Shown here one piece after another: positions 8,172-16,777 of a stretch of DNA of 64,000 nucleotides. This DNA comes from Streptomyces rishiriensis. Its GTDB lineage: Bacteria > Actinomycetota > Actinomycetes > Streptomycetales > Streptomycetaceae. Within the stretch, counting starts at the first letter, position 1. Every line of letters starts with the position of its first letter. The translations under genes and the position numbers were made by a program. The notes under the pieces were generated by a model. That model had not been told where the DNA came from. It was given only the letters and a program-made list of their open reading frames with translations, and ran no database searches. The stretch spans positions 7,378,001-7,442,000 of the forward strand of contig NZ_JAUSWV010000002.1 of NCBI RefSeq assembly GCF_030815485.1, in the 5' to 3' direction.

Positions 8172-8602
8172 CGCTCGTGCAGGCGGTGCCGGACCAGGTT
8201 GAACCGCATCCGGTCCAGCGCGCAGGCCTCACGGCGCATGCCGTCCTCGTGCAGCCGCAGGACGCGGTCGACGTCCACCCAGGAGTCCCGCCCGGACCGG
8301 TCCCAGGGCCCGCCGCCGATCGGCACCCACTCGCGGTCGCCGTCGTGCCGCTTGCTCGACAGCTGTACGGCGAGGAAGGTGCCGCCCGGTTCCCGGGCGA
8401 CGACGAGCACCGGGCGGTCCTTGCCCCGGCCGTCGTTCTCCTCGAAGGGCACCCACGTCCAGACGATCTCGCCGGGGTCCGGGTCGCCGTCGTGCGCGGG
8501 GGAGTACTCGGTGCGCACCCGGCCGACCTCACGGGGGTCGGCCTCGGTGGTGGCGGAGGGGCCGGAGCGGCCCGGGACGTCTTCATCGATGAACGCGGTC
8601 AC
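8156..8602 (-). CDS. PemK/MazF-family protein
   Basis: The MazF-like fold is clear: GEIVWTWVPFEENDGRGKDRPVLVVARE is cut here to its landmarks, GEIVWTWVPFEE (~44-55) and KDRPVLVV (~61-68), followed by FLAVQLSSK. MazF proteins are ribonucleases, but this 148-aa Streptomyces subgroup has an extra N-terminal acidic stretch and a C-terminal helical part. No antitoxin gene is adjacent, so toxin function is uncertain. The GTG start at 8602 lies inside a 19-bp hairpin arm. Downstream start codons would remove part of the N-terminal extension but not the core. Confidence 0.75.
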   Translation of the reverse strand: MTAFIDEDVPGRSGPSATTEADPREVGRVRTEYSPAHDGDPDPGEIVWTWVPFEENDGRGKDRPVLVVAREPGGTFLAVQLSSKRHDGDREWVPIGGGPWDRSGRDSWVDVDRVLRLHEDGMRREACALDRMRFNLVRHRLHERYGWT

Positions 8603-8636
8603 GGGGGCACCTTAAGCGGTGCCCCCGTGACCGCGT
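8593..8636. terminator. Perfect 19-bp inverted repeat between flotillin and MazF-like genes
   Basis: The arms at 8593-8611 (ACGCGGTCACGGGGGCACC) and 8618-8636 are exactly complementary, with loop TTAAGC at 8612-8617. The structure begins about 10 nt after the flotillin stop codon, so it probably terminates that transcript. The far arm contains the GTG start of the MazF-like gene (8602-8600). Any read-through mRNA would therefore bury that start codon in the stem. Confidence 0.85.
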
Positions 8637-8646
8637 CGTCAGAGGG

Positions 8647-10128
8647 TCACTTCTCCTCGACCGGCACCCGCTGGGCCGGCGGGTTCGCGGTCCCGTTGAG
8701 CGACGGACTCCCGTTCGCGGACTGCCCGTTCTGGTTCATCGAGGCGAGCAGCTGACGGGCGAGCCCGAGTCCCGTCCCGCCCATGGTGAGCGCTTTGGCG
8801 AACACGTCCGCCATGCCGTCGGCGCCGTTGAGCAACACCATGTTGTCGACGTTGCCGAAGGCGGACGCGCCCGCCTTCACGATCTCCGGCCAGTTCTCGG
8901 CGAGTTGCTGGGCGACGACCGCCTCCTGGTTCTCGGCGAGCGCGGCGGCCCGGGCCTTGATGGCCTCCGCCTCCGCGAGACCCTGCGCCTTCGCCGCCGC
9001 GGCCGCCGCCAGACCCCTGGCCTGCGCCGAGGCCGCCTCGGCCTCACCGGTGGCCAGGGTGGCGGCCGCGGTGGCCTCACCCCGGGCCCTGGTCGCCTCG
9101 GCCTCGGCGCCGGCGGCGGCCTTGACCCGGGTCGCCTCCGCGGCGGCCGCGAGCTCCGTCTCCTTCGCCTTGGCCTGCGCCGCCGAGATCCGGGCGTCGC
9201 GTTCCGCCTCGGCCAGCGTCCGCTTCTCGTAGGCCTGCGCGTCCGCGGGCTTGCGGACGTCCGCCTGGAGCTGCTGTTCGCGCCGCTGCGCCTCGAGTTC
9301 GGCGACCCGCGTCTCCTGGACGACAACCTCCTGCCGTGAGGCGGCGTCGGCGAGGGGTCCCGCCTGACGGGCCCTCGCGCCCGCCTTGTCACGTTCGGCC
9401 TGGTAGCCGGCCTGGAGGATCTCGCTGTCCCGGGTGGCCTCCGCCATCCGGGCGAACGAGGCCTGCTCCGCCTCCGTGGCGAGCCGGTTCGCCTCCGCCT
9501 GCGCGATCCGGGCGTCCCGCTGCACGGCCGCCGCGTGCGGCATCGCCATGTTCTTGATGTAGCCGGTCGGGTCCTCGATCTCGTGGATCTGGAGCGAGTC
9601 CACGATCAGGCCCAGCTTCTCCATCTCCGTACCGCAGGCGGCACGGGTCTGCCCGGTGAGCTTCTCCCGGTCACGGATCATGTCTTCGACCGTCAACCCG
9701 CCCACGATGGACCGCAGATGACCGGCGAACACGTTGTGCACCCGCTCCGACATCAGCTTCTGCTGGTCGAGGAAACGCCGGGCCGCGTTGGCGATCGACA
9801 CGAAGTCGTCGCCGACCTTGAAGATGACCACGCCCCGCACCTTGAGCGGAATGCCCTGGTGCGTCACGCAGTCCACATGCAGCTCGGTCTCGTTCAGGTC
9901 GAGCGACAGCTTGCGCACCACCTGCACCCCGGGCATCACCATGGTCCCGCGCCCTGTGACGATGCGGAAACCCATGCCCGCCTCGAGGCCCTCCGTGCGG
10001 TGGTTGGAGCCGGAGATGACGAGTGCCTCGTTGGGTTCCGCGACGCGCCACATCATCTTGAACAGACCGATCAGACCGAGGACGGCGACAACCGCCACCC
10101 CCGCAACGACGCCGACGACCATCGGCAT
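8647..10128 (-). CDS. Flotillin/SPFH-domain membrane protein
   Basis: The 493-aa protein starts with one membrane helix (residues ~3-24, VVGVVAGVAVVAVLGLIG). A Band-7/SPFH domain follows (EPNEALVISG, QVVRKLSLDLNETELHVDC, GVVIFKVGDD). Residues ~195-430 are a long Ala/Glu/Arg-rich coiled coil, as in flotillins, and the tail is Asn/Pro-rich. Flotillins scaffold functional membrane microdomains. The KMMWRVAEPNEALV N-terminus and single anchor fit FloA/YuaG-like proteins. A small NfeD-like gene lies upstream on the same strand. Confidence 0.92.
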   Translation of the reverse strand: MPMVVGVVAGVAVVAVLGLIGLFKMMWRVAEPNEALVISGSNHRTEGLEAGMGFRIVTGRGTMVMPGVQVVRKLSLDLNETELHVDCVTHQGIPLKVRGVVIFKVGDDFVSIANAARRFLDQQKLMSERVHNVFAGHLRSIVGGLTVEDMIRDREKLTGQTRAACGTEMEKLGLIVDSLQIHEIEDPTGYIKNMAMPHAAAVQRDARIAQAEANRLATEAEQASFARMAEATRDSEILQAGYQAERDKAGARARQAGPLADAASRQEVVVQETRVAELEAQRREQQLQADVRKPADAQAYEKRTLAEAERDARISAAQAKAKETELAAAAEATRVKAAAGAEAEATRARGEATAAATLATGEAEAASAQARGLAAAAAAKAQGLAEAEAIKARAAALAENQEAVVAQQLAENWPEIVKAGASAFGNVDNMVLLNGADGMADVFAKALTMGGTGLGLARQLLASMNQNGQSANGSPSLNGTANPPAQRVPVEEK

Positions 10129-10143
10129 ACGCCCCCTTGTGAT

Positions 10144-10208
10144 GGTGCCCTTTCGGCACCGAACGAAGGGAGTCTGCGCCTGCCGGGGTCACGGTTGAAG
10201 ACCCCGGC
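10144..10208 (-). terminator. Two stem-loops in the flotillin leader
   Basis: GCCGGGGTC (10182-10190) pairs with GACCCCGGC (10200-10208), and GGTGCC (10144-10149) pairs with GGCACC (10155-10160). On the minus strand the first could terminate the upstream NfeD-like transcript. The second sits about 16 nt before the flotillin ATG, next to its AAGGGGG ribosome site, and could affect translation. Confidence 0.5.
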
Positions 10209-10282
10209 GCATCCTTGTTGCAATCTTGACGCTTACGTTCCCGAAGGCGTACAGAACGGCCGCCACCTGCGCCGGGGCGTGC

Positions 10283-10501
10283 TCAACTGTCGTAGGCGCG
10301 GGTGACGTAGACCGTCCTGGGGGGCAGGTGCTCCACCACCATCACCACTGTGCCGCACTCGATGCGGCCCGAGCCGTCCGCCGGGTGCGCGAGGAAGTGT
10401 TCGGCCCCGCCGCGCACCCGTACGATCACCTCGCCGACGAGCCCGGGCCCGATCGTCCCGGTGACCCGCCCCATGAGCCCGACCATCGACGCATCGTCCA
10501 T
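10283..10501 (-). CDS. Small conserved protein, NfeD-like OB-fold
   Basis: A 72-aa product beginning MDDASMVGLMGRVTGTIGPG. The succession of short strands (GRVTGTIGPGLVGEVIVRV, then IECGTVVMVVEHLPPRTVYV) resembles the soluble C-terminal OB domain of NfeD proteins, which act with SPFH/flotillin partners. This position upstream of a flotillin gene supports the idea, but no membrane segment is present, so it would be a stand-alone domain. The ATG at 10501 is the first Met of the conserved part; a GTG two codons upstream is an alternative. Confidence 0.6.
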   Translation of the reverse strand: MDDASMVGLMGRVTGTIGPGLVGEVIVRVRGGAEHFLAHPADGSGRIECGTVVMVVEHLPPRTVYVTRAYDS

Positions 10502-10527
10502 GGCCACAGGGTACGGGCGGAACCCGT

Positions 10528-11949
10528 TCATCCGGCCGGCGAGTCCGCGACCGCCACCCGCGGCCAGTGCTCGTGCCAGCGCAGTTCCGCCTCCAGTTGG
10601 GCGGCGAGCGCGATCAGCAGGGGCTCGCTGTTCGCCGGGCCGAGCAGCTGCGCCCCGACCGGCAGCCCGCCGGGCGTGAAGCCCGCGGGGACGTTGACCC
10701 CGGGCCAGCCCAGCACGTTCCACGGCCAGGCGTAGGGACAGGCGGCGATCATCGCGCGGTCGGTGGCGAATCCGCTCAGGTGCAGCATGGCTCCGATGCG
10801 GGGCGGGGGCGCGGCCGTCGTCGGCGTGATGATCACGTCGTACGTCTCGAAGAAGCCGCCGATGCGGCGGTGCAGGAGGGCCTCCGCGCGCCGGGCCGCC
10901 CGCAGGGGGACGCCGCCGAGGAGCCGGCCCAGCCGGGCGGCGCCCCGGGTGCGCCGGTCGAGAAGCGCGGGGAACGGGGCCTCGGCGACCCGCTCGGCGA
11001 TGCCCGCGGTCGCCCGGGGGACGAAGGCGAGGCCTATCTGCCCGTACGGCGGGTCGGCCTCCTCGACGGTGTGCCCGAGGCGCGCCAGCCGTTCGGCGAG
11101 TTCGAGGACGCGGACGCGCACCTCGGGGCGCAGCCGGGCGGGTACGGCGGTGAACGGGGGTTCCAGCGACAGCGCGATCCGCAGCCGGCCCGGGTCGCGG
11201 CCCACCGCCGCCGAGGCGTCGACGGCGGGCGGGCGGTGCGGATCGTGCGCGTGGTTGCCGCTCGCCGCGTCGAGCAGCAGCGCCGCGTCCAGGACCGTAC
11301 GGGCCAGCGTGCCGTTGACCGTGATGCCGTGGAAGGACTCGCCGCGCGGCCAGGTGGAGACCCGGCCGCGCTGCGGCTTGATGCCGACCAGATGCGTCCA
11401 GGAGGCGGGGATGCGGACCGAGCCGGCCCCGTCCGAGCCGAGCGCGGCCGGCACCAGACCCGCGGCGACCGCGGCCGCCGAACCGCCGGAGGAGCCGCCC
11501 GGGGTGTGCTCGGTGTGCCACGGGTTGCGGGTCGCGCCGAAGGCCGGGCCCTCGGTGAAGGGCCACTGGCCCAGCTCGCAGGTGTTGGTCTTGCCGACGA
11601 TCACGGCCCCGGCCGCGCGCAGCCGCCGTACCGCCTCGCCGTCCTCGGTCACCGCGGGGTGCACGCCCTGGCAGCCGAAGGCGGTCGGCTCGCCGGCCAC
11701 GTCCGTGTCGTCCTTGACGGCGACCGGGACGCCGAGCAGGGGCCGCCGGTCCCCGGTGGCCAACTCCCGGTCGGCGGCCTCGGCTTCGGCGAGCGCGGCC
11801 TCGGCCCGGACGATCCGGAAGGCGTTGAGGGTGTCCTGGCTCGCCTCGATCCGGGCGAGGGTCCGCTCGACGAGCGTGCGGGAGGACACCTCGCCCGCGG
11901 CCAGCGCGCGGGCGGTGGCTGTCAGGCCTGCGGCACGGTCGGGCGTCAT
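10528..11949 (-). CDS. Amidase-signature family amidase
   Basis: The 473-aa protein carries the Ser-cisSer-Lys triad of the amidase-signature family: Lys79 in VAVKDDTDV, the GGSSGGSAAAVAAG loop (~151-164), and the nucleophile Ser177 in GSDGAGSVRIPAS. The last motif usually reads GSDTGGS, so GAGS is a small deviation. The enzyme would hydrolyse an amide of unknown identity; it is not GatA, because no gatB or gatC is near. The ATG at 11949 follows GGAGGTGG at good spacing, which decides against the GTG at 11958. Confidence 0.85.
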   Translation of the reverse strand: MTPDRAAGLTATARALAAGEVSSRTLVERTLARIEASQDTLNAFRIVRAEAALAEAEAADRELATGDRRPLLGVPVAVKDDTDVAGEPTAFGCQGVHPAVTEDGEAVRRLRAAGAVIVGKTNTCELGQWPFTEGPAFGATRNPWHTEHTPGGSSGGSAAAVAAGLVPAALGSDGAGSVRIPASWTHLVGIKPQRGRVSTWPRGESFHGITVNGTLARTVLDAALLLDAASGNHAHDPHRPPAVDASAAVGRDPGRLRIALSLEPPFTAVPARLRPEVRVRVLELAERLARLGHTVEEADPPYGQIGLAFVPRATAGIAERVAEAPFPALLDRRTRGAARLGRLLGGVPLRAARRAEALLHRRIGGFFETYDVIITPTTAAPPPRIGAMLHLSGFATDRAMIAACPYAWPWNVLGWPGVNVPAGFTPGGLPVGAQLLGPANSEPLLIALAAQLEAELRWHEHWPRVAVADSPAG

Positions 11950-12110
11950 GCGGACCACCTCCGGGACGACGATGTCTACCGCACGGTAACCTCTGGCGGC
12001 CCGGCGGTGAACGGTGCGGGCACAGGAGCGGGGTGGGCTCTCGGCCTCGAGGGCGGTGGCCCGCCTGGTCGCAGACGCCCCACAGGCACCGCCCGTTCCT
12101 GCGCAAAGGA

Positions 12111-12168
12111 TTGACGTGCTCCTGCCTCAGCCCTACCTTCTGATCGACTTTCCGAACCTTGTTCGGAA
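12111..12168 (+). promoter_or_regulatory. Promoter and palindromic operator of the AbfB-domain gene
   Basis: TTGACG (12111-12116) and TACCTT (12134-12139) are separated by 17 bp, a good housekeeping promoter. A perfect palindrome, TTCCGAAC-CTT-GTTCGGAA (12150-12168), starts near the expected transcription start. This placement suits a repressor, possibly LacI-type and responsive to the sugar released by the enzyme. The regulator is not identified. Confidence 0.6.
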
Positions 12169-12198
12169 TCTCGAACCCTGAGTCGTAGGAGAGCCGCC

Positions 12199-13587
12199 AT
12201 GACGACCCGTCCCCCCGCCCCGTCCCGCCGTGCCCTGCTGCGCGCGATGGCCGTCCTGCCCGCCACGGCACTCGTGCTCGGCGAGGCGCCCGGTCTGCTC
12301 GGCACGGCCCTGGCCGCCGCACCGGCCGCCGGATCGGCCACCCGCTACACGATCGTCCCGTTCCTCAACAGCGACGACGGAACGGTGAACGTCTACCAGT
12401 CCGACGACGCCACCGACTTCCGGCTGGTGCAGTCCTCCGCCTACACCCCGCCGAGCAACCGCATCCGCGACGCGAGCATCTTCAAGCACACCAACGGCTA
12501 CTACTACGTCACCTACACGACCCACACCTGGCAGGACGCCAGCACCACGATCGGCTTCGCCCGCAGCTCCGACCGGGTCAACTGGACATTCCTGTACGAC
12601 TACACGGTCCCGATCACCAACCTGTCCCGCGCCTGGGCGCCGGAGTGGTTCGTCGACAGCGACGGCAGCGTCAACGTCATCGTGTCCTGCTCGGTGACCA
12701 GCGACGAGTGGATCTTCACCCCGTATCTGCTGAAGGCCACCAACTCCGCGCTCACCGCCTGGAGCGCCCCGGTCGCGCTGTCCGGCATCGGGTCGAACCA
12801 CATCGACACCTACATCGTGAAGGTCGGCTCGACGTACCACGCGTTCACGAAGAACGAGACGGCGAAGTACATCGAGTACGGCACGGCCTCGAACCTGGCC
12901 GGCCCCTACACGATCACCAGGACCGGCGACTGGGCGGGCTGGGGCAGCTACCGCGAGGGCCCGTCCGTCATCCAGCTCGACAACGGCGGCTGGCGGATCT
13001 TCTTCGACGGCTACGGCGACGGCAAGTACTACTACAGCGACAGCTACGACGCCTTCGCCACCTGGAGCGCGCCCAAGGCGCTGCCCGGCATCTCCGGCAC
13101 GGCACGCCACTTCACGGTCATCAAGGAGACGGTGACCGGCGGCCCCACCCTCACCAAGAACGCCACCCGCTCACTCCGGTCCGCGAACTACACCACCCGC
13201 TACTGGCAGGAGCAGTCCGCGCTGCTGAACCTGCCCGTGGTGACCGGCTCCAGCACCACCGCCGAGAAGCAGGCGTCCACCTTCACCGTCGTGGCCGGAC
13301 TCGCCGACGCCAACGCGTACTCCTTCCGCGACGCCGCCGGCAACTACCTGCGCCACTACTCCTTCCGGGGCCGCTTCGACGCCAACGACGGCACGGCGTC
13401 CTTCGCCAAGGACGCCACCTTCATCGCCCGCACGGGCACGGCGAGCGGTTCCATCCGCTTCGAGTCGTACAACTACCCCGGCTACTACCTGCGCCACTAC
13501 AACTACCAGCTCCGGGTGGAGCAGCCGGACGGCACGGACCTGTTCCGCCAGGACAGTTCGTTCATGGCGACGACCGCCTGGGTCTGA
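12199..13587 (+). CDS. Tat-secreted GH43-like beta-propeller protein with AbfB (CBM42) domain
   Basis: The 462-aa protein has a twin-arginine-type signal (RRALLRAMAV, cleaved near ALAA at ~38). Residues ~45-310 form repeated blades typical of GH43/GH62-like five-bladed propellers (RIRDASIFKHTNGYYYVTYT, RAWAPEWFVDSDGSVNV). Residues ~320-462 are an arabinofuran-binding AbfB domain with the repeated NYLRHYSFRGRFD / YYLRHYNYQLRVE pattern. It probably degrades arabinose-containing plant polysaccharide outside the cell. The ATG at 12199 follows TAGGAG. The catalytic acids were not assigned with certainty, so an inactive binding role is possible. Confidence 0.82.
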   Translation: MTTRPPAPSRRALLRAMAVLPATALVLGEAPGLLGTALAAAPAAGSATRYTIVPFLNSDDGTVNVYQSDDATDFRLVQSSAYTPPSNRIRDASIFKHTNGYYYVTYTTHTWQDASTTIGFARSSDRVNWTFLYDYTVPITNLSRAWAPEWFVDSDGSVNVIVSCSVTSDEWIFTPYLLKATNSALTAWSAPVALSGIGSNHIDTYIVKVGSTYHAFTKNETAKYIEYGTASNLAGPYTITRTGDWAGWGSYREGPSVIQLDNGGWRIFFDGYGDGKYYYSDSYDAFATWSAPKALPGISGTARHFTVIKETVTGGPTLTKNATRSLRSANYTTRYWQEQSALLNLPVVTGSSTTAEKQASTFTVVAGLADANAYSFRDAAGNYLRHYSFRGRFDANDGTASFAKDATFIARTGTASGSIRFESYNYPGYYLRHYNYQLRVEQPDGTDLFRQDSSFMATTAWV

Positions 13588-13595
13588 GCCGGTGT

Positions 13596-13627
13596 ACCGG
13601 GCCGGGATGACGGGGCCCCGGCCCGGT
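13596..13627. terminator. Bidirectional terminator (11-bp perfect stem)
   Basis: ACCGGGCCGGG (13596-13606) pairs perfectly with CCCGGCCCGGT (13617-13627) across a 10-nt loop. It lies 9 bp after the AbfB gene stop and 18 bp before the end of the convergent DUF3500 gene, so it can serve both. Confidence 0.75.
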
Positions 13628-13644
13628 GGTCCGTCGCTACGGCC

Positions 13645-14985
13645 TCACCGGTGGTGCGGCGACGTCAGGTAGTGCTGCCGGAGCAGTTCCTTGCCGTAGT
13701 CGTTGCCGTTGGGGGTGCGGACGACGGAGTGGACGTGCTTCTGGGTGGCGCCGCCGCCCTGGGTGGCGCCGTACGCGCCCGCGAGCGGGCCCGGGCCCTG
13801 GCAGTCGACCTCGATCCAGACGACGGGGCTGTGCACGCGGACGTAGAAGGCGTCGTCGTCGCCGGTGCCGCCTGCCCAGGTGACGTAGGTGTCGTCGAGG
13901 TGCTTGCGGATCTCGGCCAGCGTCACCTTCGCCACGTCGGCCTTGGCGCGCCCGGTGAAGGCCTGCACGATGCCGAGGAGCTTGGTCTTCTGCGCGGCGG
14001 TCAGGGCGTTGCCGCGGATTCCGGTGTACTCCTGGACCGCGTTGTCCGCGAACGCGCCCGCTTTCATCGACTCGTTGGACTTGGTGGACGACTCGACGGC
14101 GACCGCCTGCTGCGCCGCGCTGAGGGAGTTGATGAAGGCCAGGCCGGCGACGACCTCCTCGTGGCAGACGGTCACCGTCTCGCCGCCGATCTCCATCGAG
14201 GTCGGCTCCGAACCCCAGAAGCAGGGGCTCATCACGACCTGGTCGCCGAGGACGAAGTAGTTGATGACGAGGTGGTGGCCGTCGAACTGGAAGCCCCAGG
14301 GCTCGGTCGCCGACGGCGTGCCCATGACGGTCCAGTAGTAGGCGTCCTCGTTGAAGGAGTTCGTGTTGCCGATGGCCTCGCCGGCCGCCTGGTTGATCTT
14401 CCGGATCTTCTCGGTGGTCTCCAGGCCTTCGGCACTGAGCGCCGACTTCAACAGGGCCGTGCCCAGAGCCTTCTGATTGTCACTCAGGTCGGCGAGGGAG
14501 ACGCCCTGGCGGTCGTAGGAGTCGACGTTGCTCCACAGCCGCCACTCGGTGGAGTGGACCGTGAACTGCGTCGAGGTCTTCTGGGTGTCGCTGAGCCCGC
14601 CCAGGAAGGCGTTCGCGGCGGCGATCACGGGGGCGGTCCGCACACCCGTGGAGTGGATCGTGAACAGGTCGTCGATGCGCTTGCCGTCGGTGGTGAGGCC
14701 GAAGAAGTCCTCGGTGATCGACTGGTTGCCGGGACCGCCGGCGCCGCCGCCCGGACCCCCGCTGGGTGCGCCGCTCGGCACCGCGCTCGGGTCGGCGGAG
14801 GCCGTGGCGGTGGCGTCGTCGGCCAGTGCGGCCCAGGCGCCGGCCCCGCCCATGGTCGCTACGGCCGTGGCGCCGCCGGCGAAGAAGACCTTGCGCATGA
14901 AGTTGCGGCGGCTCGCGTGGGCACGGCGGCCGGCTTCGGACTGGGTCTCGTGGGCCGTCGGTTCACCGGAGTCGAGCTCGGTCAT
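13645..14985 (-). CDS. DUF3500 domain-containing Tat-exported protein
   Basis: The 446-aa protein has a twin-arginine motif SRRNFMRK (~26-33) and a hydrophobic h-region. A low-complexity Ser/Pro/Gly linker (~62-88) follows. The rest fits DUF3500 (FFGLTTDGKRIDDLF, FQFDGHHLVINYFVLGD, HSPVVWIEVDCQGPG). The function of the family is not established. The conserved His residues in DGHHL and VRVHSPVVWIE could bind metal, but this is speculation. The ATG at 14985 is preceded by AAGGGAACC. Confidence 0.85.
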   Translation of the reverse strand: MTELDSGEPTAHETQSEAGRRAHASRRNFMRKVFFAGGATAVATMGGAGAWAALADDATATASADPSAVPSGAPSGGPGGGAGGPGNQSITEDFFGLTTDGKRIDDLFTIHSTGVRTAPVIAAANAFLGGLSDTQKTSTQFTVHSTEWRLWSNVDSYDRQGVSLADLSDNQKALGTALLKSALSAEGLETTEKIRKINQAAGEAIGNTNSFNEDAYYWTVMGTPSATEPWGFQFDGHHLVINYFVLGDQVVMSPCFWGSEPTSMEIGGETVTVCHEEVVAGLAFINSLSAAQQAVAVESSTKSNESMKAGAFADNAVQEYTGIRGNALTAAQKTKLLGIVQAFTGRAKADVAKVTLAEIRKHLDDTYVTWAGGTGDDDAFYVRVHSPVVWIEVDCQGPGPLAGAYGATQGGGATQKHVHSVVRTPNGNDYGKELLRQHYLTSPHHR

Positions 14986-15151
14986 CGTCGCTGGTTCCCT
15001 TCGTCAGGGGCACGTCCCCGCTGAACGGCCGCCGGGTGATCACTGTGGAGGAGCCGGCTGAGGCAGACCTGAAGCGGGGACGGGACGGCCGTCGAAATCG
15101 GCGCGTGCGGCGCATCCGCACCTGCTTTGAGCTGCGGCTATATGAGAACCC

Positions 15152-16777
15152 TTAGAGTTGCGGGGACGACGGGGCGGCGGCTCGGCCGGCGGTCGGAAGC
15201 GTCACCGAGAACTCGGTTCGCCCCGGTTCGCTCCGTACGTCGATCCGGCCGCCGTGCGCCTGGGTGAGGGCCGCCGCGATGGCCAGGCCCAGGCCCGTGC
15301 CGCCGCCCTCGCCGGGCGAGCGCGAGCGGGAGCCGTCGGCGCGGGTGAACCGCTCGAAGATCGAGGGGAGCAGCTCGCGCGGGATGCCCGGACCGTCGTC
15401 CTGTACGCGAATCACACACCGGCCGGCCCCGGGCCCCGTCCGTGTCCCCTTCGCCGGCCCCCGCCCCGATCCCGATCCCGCCGCCGACGGCGTCTCCGGC
15501 GTCCCTGTCGTCCCCCGTGTCTGCGGCGTCTCCGGCGTCTTCAAGGTCTCCACGACGACGGTGACCTTGGTGCCGGCCGGGGTGTGCGCACGGGCGTTGG
15601 TCAACAGGTTGGCCACCACCTGATGAAGGCGGGAGGGGTCGGCGACGACCGTCACCGGCCCGTCGAGGCGCAGCGCGAGCCGCCAGTCGTGCTCGCCTCC
15701 CGCGGCCTGCGCGTCCCAGACGGCCTCCGCGACCAGCGTCGCGAGGTTCACCTCGGTCCGCTGGAGCGGCCGTCCCTCGTCCAGGCGGGCGAGCAGCAGC
15801 AGATCCTCCATCAGGCCCGTCATACGCGCCGCCTGCGCGGAGACGCGACGCCAGGCGAGCTCCGGCGCGATCGTCCGGTTGCCGCCGGTCATGTACTCGG
15901 CGTACCCCGCGATCGAGGCGAGCGGGGTGCGCAGCTCATGGCTGGCGTCGGCGAGGAACCGGCGCATCCGTTCCTCGGTGCGCCGGCGTTCGGCGAGCGA
16001 GGACTCGACGTGGTCGATCAGCTGGTTGAGCACGACGCCGACCTGACCGGCCTCGGTCCCGGGGTCGGTGTCACGCGCCGCGACGCGGGCGAGGACGGCG
16101 ACCTCGCCGCGGTCCAGCGGCACCCGGGCGACCTCGGCGGCGGTGGCCGCGACCCGGCCCAGGGGGCGCAGCTGCCGCCGTATGACGACGGAGGAGGCGC
16201 CGGTCGCGGTGGCCAGTCCGAGGCCGGCGATCGCCGCCTCGACGGCGACCAGACGGTCGATCACCTGCTGCACGTCGGCCATCGGCAGCCCGGCCAGGAC
16301 GGGGACGCCGTCGCCGCCGATCGCGGTCACCCGGTAGGTGCCGAGGCCGGGGACCGTGCGGGTGTGCAGCGACCCGTCCGCGGGGATTCCCTTCAGGGCG
16401 GCGCGCTGAGCGCCGGTGAGGACCCGCAGACGGCCGTCCTCGGTCACCACCTCGGCGGCGATGATCTCCCCGTCGGCGAACCGGGCCGCCAGGGTGCCGG
16501 CCGGCTGTCCCCGCTCGTTGAGGAATCCCAGATCCGTCGCGCCGCCCGTCCGGCGCTGCAGTCCGCCCTGGCTGCGTTCGGCGGCGTCGGTGACGCGCTG
16601 GTCCAGATCACCGAGCAGATAGACGCGCTGGACGAGGGCGGTGCTGAACGCCATGACGGCGCACACGGCGGCCAGCGTCACGGAGACGCAGAGCACGAGG
16701 CGGACCCGCAGGGAGCGTCGCCCCAGACCGGTGCCGGTCCGGCTCGCCCCGCGCCGCCGGCCCGGCAGACCCTTCAT
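15152..16777 (-). CDS. Sensor histidine kinase (OmpR-system partner)
   Basis: The 541-aa protein has a membrane segment at ~26-48, a periplasmic-side sensor region, a second membrane segment near residues ~180-200 and a HAMP-like linker. The H-box is FLADASHELRTPLASIAGY. The ATPase boxes DDGPGIPRELL, ERFTRADGSRSR and GTGLGLAIAAAL are intact. A Gly/Thr/Pro-rich insertion lies inside the catalytic domain (~410-445). The ATG at 16777 overlaps the response-regulator stop (ATGA); the GTG at 16783 would also be possible. The stimulus is unknown. Confidence 0.9.
   Translation of the reverse strand: MKGLPGRRRGASRTGTGLGRRSLRVRLVLCVSVTLAAVCAVMAFSTALVQRVYLLGDLDQRVTDAAERSQGGLQRRTGGATDLGFLNERGQPAGTLAARFADGEIIAAEVVTEDGRLRVLTGAQRAALKGIPADGSLHTRTVPGLGTYRVTAIGGDGVPVLAGLPMADVQQVIDRLVAVEAAIAGLGLATATGASSVVIRRQLRPLGRVAATAAEVARVPLDRGEVAVLARVAARDTDPGTEAGQVGVVLNQLIDHVESSLAERRRTEERMRRFLADASHELRTPLASIAGYAEYMTGGNRTIAPELAWRRVSAQAARMTGLMEDLLLLARLDEGRPLQRTEVNLATLVAEAVWDAQAAGGEHDWRLALRLDGPVTVVADPSRLHQVVANLLTNARAHTPAGTKVTVVVETLKTPETPQTRGTTGTPETPSAAGSGSGRGPAKGTRTGPGAGRCVIRVQDDGPGIPRELLPSIFERFTRADGSRSRSPGEGGGTGLGLAIAAALTQAHGGRIDVRSEPGRTEFSVTLPTAGRAAAPSSPQL

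Noticed and set aside
8156..8602. A complete mazEF toxin-antitoxin pair
   Set aside because: No small antitoxin gene precedes the MazF-like gene; flotillin and a hairpin lie upstream.
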